The notes under the pieces were generated by a model. That model did no database searches. It was not told where the DNA came from and was given only the letters and a program-made list of their open reading frames with translations. The position numbers and the translations under genes were made by a program. 64,000 bases of DNA from Nageia nagi (Eukaryota; Pinophyta). Shown here in pieces: positions 60,929 through 64,000 of the stretch (the stretch's first letter is position 1; each line of letters begins with the position of its first letter). The stretch lies in assembly GCA_050084985.1 (NCBI GenBank), contig JBITNC010000001.1, positions 199,330,001-199,394,000 of the forward strand, read 5' to 3'.

Positions 60929-62367
60929 ATTCAGCTTCAAGCTTTCAAACTAGTCTAGACAAGCTCAAACATGCACCAAATATCTAACAACTTATTAGAG
61001 ATGACAAATTTAGCAATAATAATCTAAAAATACTCATAATACCCCAACATCTAGTTATGATTATCAATCATACAAATCAAATAAGCAATCCCTCTAGTAA
61101 TCCAACGACCCATTTTGGGAGATAAATAGTAAATTAACATTAGAAAATACCTCCACAAATCCAACATTGCAATCAAAAAGCTGAAATAAGAATTAAGCAA
61201 TGTAAATGACACTCAAGATCTAATGTTGAAATCAAGAAGTAAAAATAACAATTCAATAATGTAATGATTCTTCCACATCCAATGTCCAAGCATAGAGAGA
61301 TAAATAGAAATATATTGATGGAAAAATGTAATTTTATTCAATATAGAAAGAGTAGCATTATTACAATATTTTTATCAACCTAAGGAGTTTGTACTATGAA
61401 TATCTCCAATAAGGTTATTTTGTATGGCTCAAGGGTCTCACCAATCCCAAAAGTAGTGAGGTAAGACTAGGTCTCCTCTATAGCAATTATGATGGAACCA
61501 ACAATGTTCCTCTCAAAATTGCTAGAATAAATTCAAGGGTAACCTCCTATCCCCTTGATACCTCAAATATAGGTCACAATATAAGTGGAAAATATAGAGT
61601 CTCCATTCAATTCAAAATAAAAGGTTTTAATAACAAATTTAGCATATCTCATAATGACTATGAGTTCACATTTTACAAGTGAGGGTGATTTATCTTCTAA
61701 TCTTGCATTGAGATGATCCAAAATTGGAGAGGTATGATCTGTGTGCTCCATCTATCCACATCATGATTAGAGAGCCTAGGGATAAATAAAATAACATCCA
61801 AGATCCTATAAATGCCACGTCTAATAAGAGATAATTTTTAGGTGCCTCAGGATCATCATGGTTGCTTGCATTAAGTGCCATAAATCCATCCTTGCCCCAT
61901 GTCCAAGTGTGGAAGTCATGAAATTTCCTAGGGATGCAAAATAACAACATCTAATGGTAAAGTAGGCAATGTTCCATTAAGGATACTAATATTGCATTTA
62001 TAATTATTAATGTACCTTAGAATCATGTATTACAAGTGGCCTACGAAATTACAAGTATTATCAACACATAAATACCTATGGCCCATTTATTATATAGAAA
62101 TAATAAATAATGACTCATAAAGTCTTATGTTCCATGTTGGATAATATCCAAGTGGAATTACATTAAAATATTCCTAATTAAATATAAATCACTCCCAAAT
62201 TAATGAAATATCAATTGCACATCCTTAAAGGCTGGATGTAGCTCTCAAATGAGAGTAAATCATGGATTCCCTTGCATGCACAATCTGAATAAATTGGCTT
62301 GATGGGTGAAATTCAAGGTACCATATCTTCCTCATTTATTACTAAACCTAGGTTGTATAACCTATCA

Positions 62368-62548
62368 AAATAGCTATCTTTGTGAATAAGAAAGAACTTA
62401 GTTAGTGTATGTACTCCCATAATTGGAGGAACCACTTTACATTGGTACCAATTTGTGAGATTGTTTATGCTTAGAGTATTGATGTCTGAGAGAGCTTTCA
62501 TATAATCTTGGGCATACAGGAATTGGGTATTTAGTCTTAATTCCATCA
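62368..62548 (+). mobile_element. Stub of another LTR ('F'), truncated
   Basis: Begins where similarity to C's 3' LTR stops and ends TTCCATCA, two bases before a primer-site-like TGGTATCA. It looks like the last roughly 180 bases of an LTR whose start is missing, or whose insertion or deletion removed the end of C. A minus-strand frame at 62313-62549 crosses the junction and is not called. Confidence 0.4.
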
Positions 62549-62550
62549 TT

Positions 62551-62563
62551 TGGTATCAAGATC
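62551..62563 (+). other. Element F primer-binding site
   Basis: TGGTATCAAGATC, first eight bases as in tRNA-iMet primer sites. Confidence 0.5.
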
Positions 62564-63150
62564 TTGGTGTGAAGGCTCTTCTTCAATATTGTTTTAAAAG
62601 TTCATCCTACTCTTTCTTCCATTTTCTTTGGTGAGGTAAAAGGTTTTTGAAGGTATAATCACCAACCCTCTTATTTTTGATTTATTCATTTTTTGATTAT
62701 CTCATTATGTTACTAACATTTTTGTTCTTGTAATATATTATTGCTATAATGAATGATACCATCATTTTTTTTAGTTGCTTATTTTTTAATTTACTTACAA
62801 GTAGAAATAATATATTATAGTTCTTGATGGAGATAAGTATTTTACAACTTTTTTTACAAAAATGCAAAAAATATTTGTCTCCTAAAAAATGCAATTTGCT
62901 TACATGATGACAAAAAATATATAGTTTTTTTTATATTATGCAATTTTTTTTATATGAGATTATTCTTGAATTTGTTTTTGTGATAAACTATTAAAAAAAG
63001 GGGATTTATATTAGCATAATAATTTTCTTAAATATAAGAGGGGACATTAGAAAAATAATAATAAGGTTCATATTTCAAAATATTTGGGGGGGGGGCTATT
63101 TTTTCAAATGATTTTTTTAAATTAAAAAAATTGAAATACAAGGGGGGAGA
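62564..63150. other. AT-rich low-complexity region with a G10 run
   Basis: Long A and T runs, no coding signal on either strand. Contains ten consecutive G at 63086-63095 and a G-rich patch just before 63151. Presumably F interior, but nothing identifies it. Confidence 0.5.
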
Positions 63151-63390
63151 GGTCGATCGACCCACAACCCCTAACAAATCATCTTTGGGCCACCCATATG
63201 GTGGCCAAGCCTAGCCCATCATGCCACTCAATGGATGCTCCCCATGATGATGCTCATCCTATCATGCTCCCTCCACCTCTGATCTGTAGCATCACCACTA
63301 CTCCAAGACATGCCCCCCCACCCATTGTATGGAACCCAACATGCAGCTTAGGGTCACCTCTTTACTTCCTATGGCTCAAGGCCATCTCTC
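63151..63390 (+). other. GC-richer patch with two palindromes
   Basis: GGTCGATCGACC at 63151-63162 is a perfect 12-bp palindrome. GGCCACC-CATAT-GGTGGCC at 63188-63206 is a perfect 7-bp inverted repeat. An 85-codon plus frame (63198-63455), Pro- and Ser-rich, overlaps the following repeat and has no recognisable product. Confidence 0.5.
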
Positions 63391-63690
63391 TCACCATAGC
63401 TTGTGCAAACTTATTATGTTCCCCTCAACTACCTCTTCACTTCCCATATCTTTGATACCTCCTCTCTCACAATGGCCTATGCATACATATTGTAATCTCC
63501 TTAGTTTCCTCTTCACTTCCCTTCACTCAGGGTTGCCTCTCTCACCATGATCTAACAAAATATTTTATGGTCTCCTTAGTCACCTCTACTCTCCTTGTAA
63601 CCTATGTGAAGCAACCTCTTCTCTTCCCATTGATTGGTACTACCTCTTGCAAAATGTAACTTATCCACCTCTCTCATTGCATTAAGCTAC
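63391..63690 (+). repeat. Degenerate ~71-bp tandem repeat
   Basis: CTCTCTCACCAT-like phrases begin near 63393, 63464 and 63535, each followed by GC...AA-ATATT-T and CTTCACTTCCC-like phrases. Weaker traces continue to about 63690. The plus strand is pyrimidine-rich. Confidence 0.65.
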
Positions 63691-64000
63691 CCCTTCTCCA
63701 AACCTTCTCCCCACTTCACCCCTTCTCCTCTTAAATTTTAAAATTGGAAGTTTTTTAATTTTACTTTTTAAGGAGAGTATTTAATTTTTAAATTTGAAAA
63801 GGATAGTGTATTTTTTATAACACTTAAATAAATTATGATTTATTTTACTAAGGTATAAGTGAGTGGGAGGTAATATTTTCTCTAAGTGTTAAAAAGGGGG
63901 AATATGCTTTTGCTTCTTACTCTCCCTTATTGCTAAATTTTTTAAGGAAAAATTGTAATTTTTTTTTACCTAAGTACCTTTAATATTGAAAAGGGATGAA
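63691..64000. other. AT-rich tail of the window
   Basis: No gene, repeat boundary or motif that I can support. Confidence 0.4.

Larger units (their letters stand above)
47002..62367 (-). mobile_element. Element C, 5' LTR (interrupted by E, right end truncated)
   Basis: Segments 47002-47051 and 60929-62367 match the 3' LTR of C. The first roughly 120 bases of the LTR (matching 34765-34886) are absent on the right, where unrelated sequence begins. Positions 61565-61569 are the empty site corresponding to D. Confidence 0.87.

Overview
The window looks like intergenic heterochromatin from a plant with a very large genome. It is AT-rich, and nearly every base I can assign belongs to decayed LTR retrotransposons inserted into one another. 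I found no intact host gene, tRNA or rRNA. The element types are plant-specific: a chromodomain Ty3/gypsy element, two Tat-type Ty3/gypsy elements with an extra (archaeal-type) RNase H, and a SIRE/Maximus-like Ty1/copia derivative. The long LTRs (0.8 to 4.4 kb), deep nesting and heavy decay would suit a conifer or other gymnosperm, but that is inference. All coding regions are pseudogenes.

Left half (1-26197). Element A (+) has the end of its 5' LTR at 1-1262, a tRNA-Met primer site, a gag-only interior (1278-5136), a polypurine tract, and a 3' LTR starting at 5137. That 3' LTR is interrupted twice: by a probable solo LTR 'S' (-, 7135-11583) and by a complete chromovirus 'B' (+, 11739-25013; 4.3-kb LTRs, gag-PR-RT-RH-INT-chromodomain, 5-bp target duplication ATATG). 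It resumes at 25019-26197.

Middle (26198-34886). The end of a minus-strand gypsy element 'G' with gag/protease remains comes first. The 3' LTR of element 'C' (-) follows, carrying a nested SIRE-like gag-only copia element 'D' (-, 30442-34000, target duplication AAATG).

Right half (34887-62367). C has an unusual interior with a decayed coiled-coil ORF and a degenerate minisatellite. Into it went a Tat element 'H' (-, 36986-45724) that keeps gag, PR, RH, aRH and INT but has lost RT by an in-frame deletion. The 5' LTR of C (47002-62367) holds a 13.9-kb Tat-like element 'E' (+, 47052-60923). E has the order gag-PR-aRH-RT-RH-INT and a further large sense ORF (55054-58878) of unknown function. Past 62367 come a stub of another LTR with a primer site, a low-complexity stretch and a short tandem array.

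The nesting is supported internally because the second copy of each host LTR preserves an empty site: B at 71-75, D at 61565-61569, E at 29801-29805. Most premature stops that can be judged against family consensus fall at expected Gln or Trp codons, as expected for decay by C-to-T change at methylated cytosines. The elements most worth a second look are E (domain order plus the extra ORF), H (missing RT), C (coiled-coil ORF) and a near-identical island shared by the two otherwise diverged LTRs of B.
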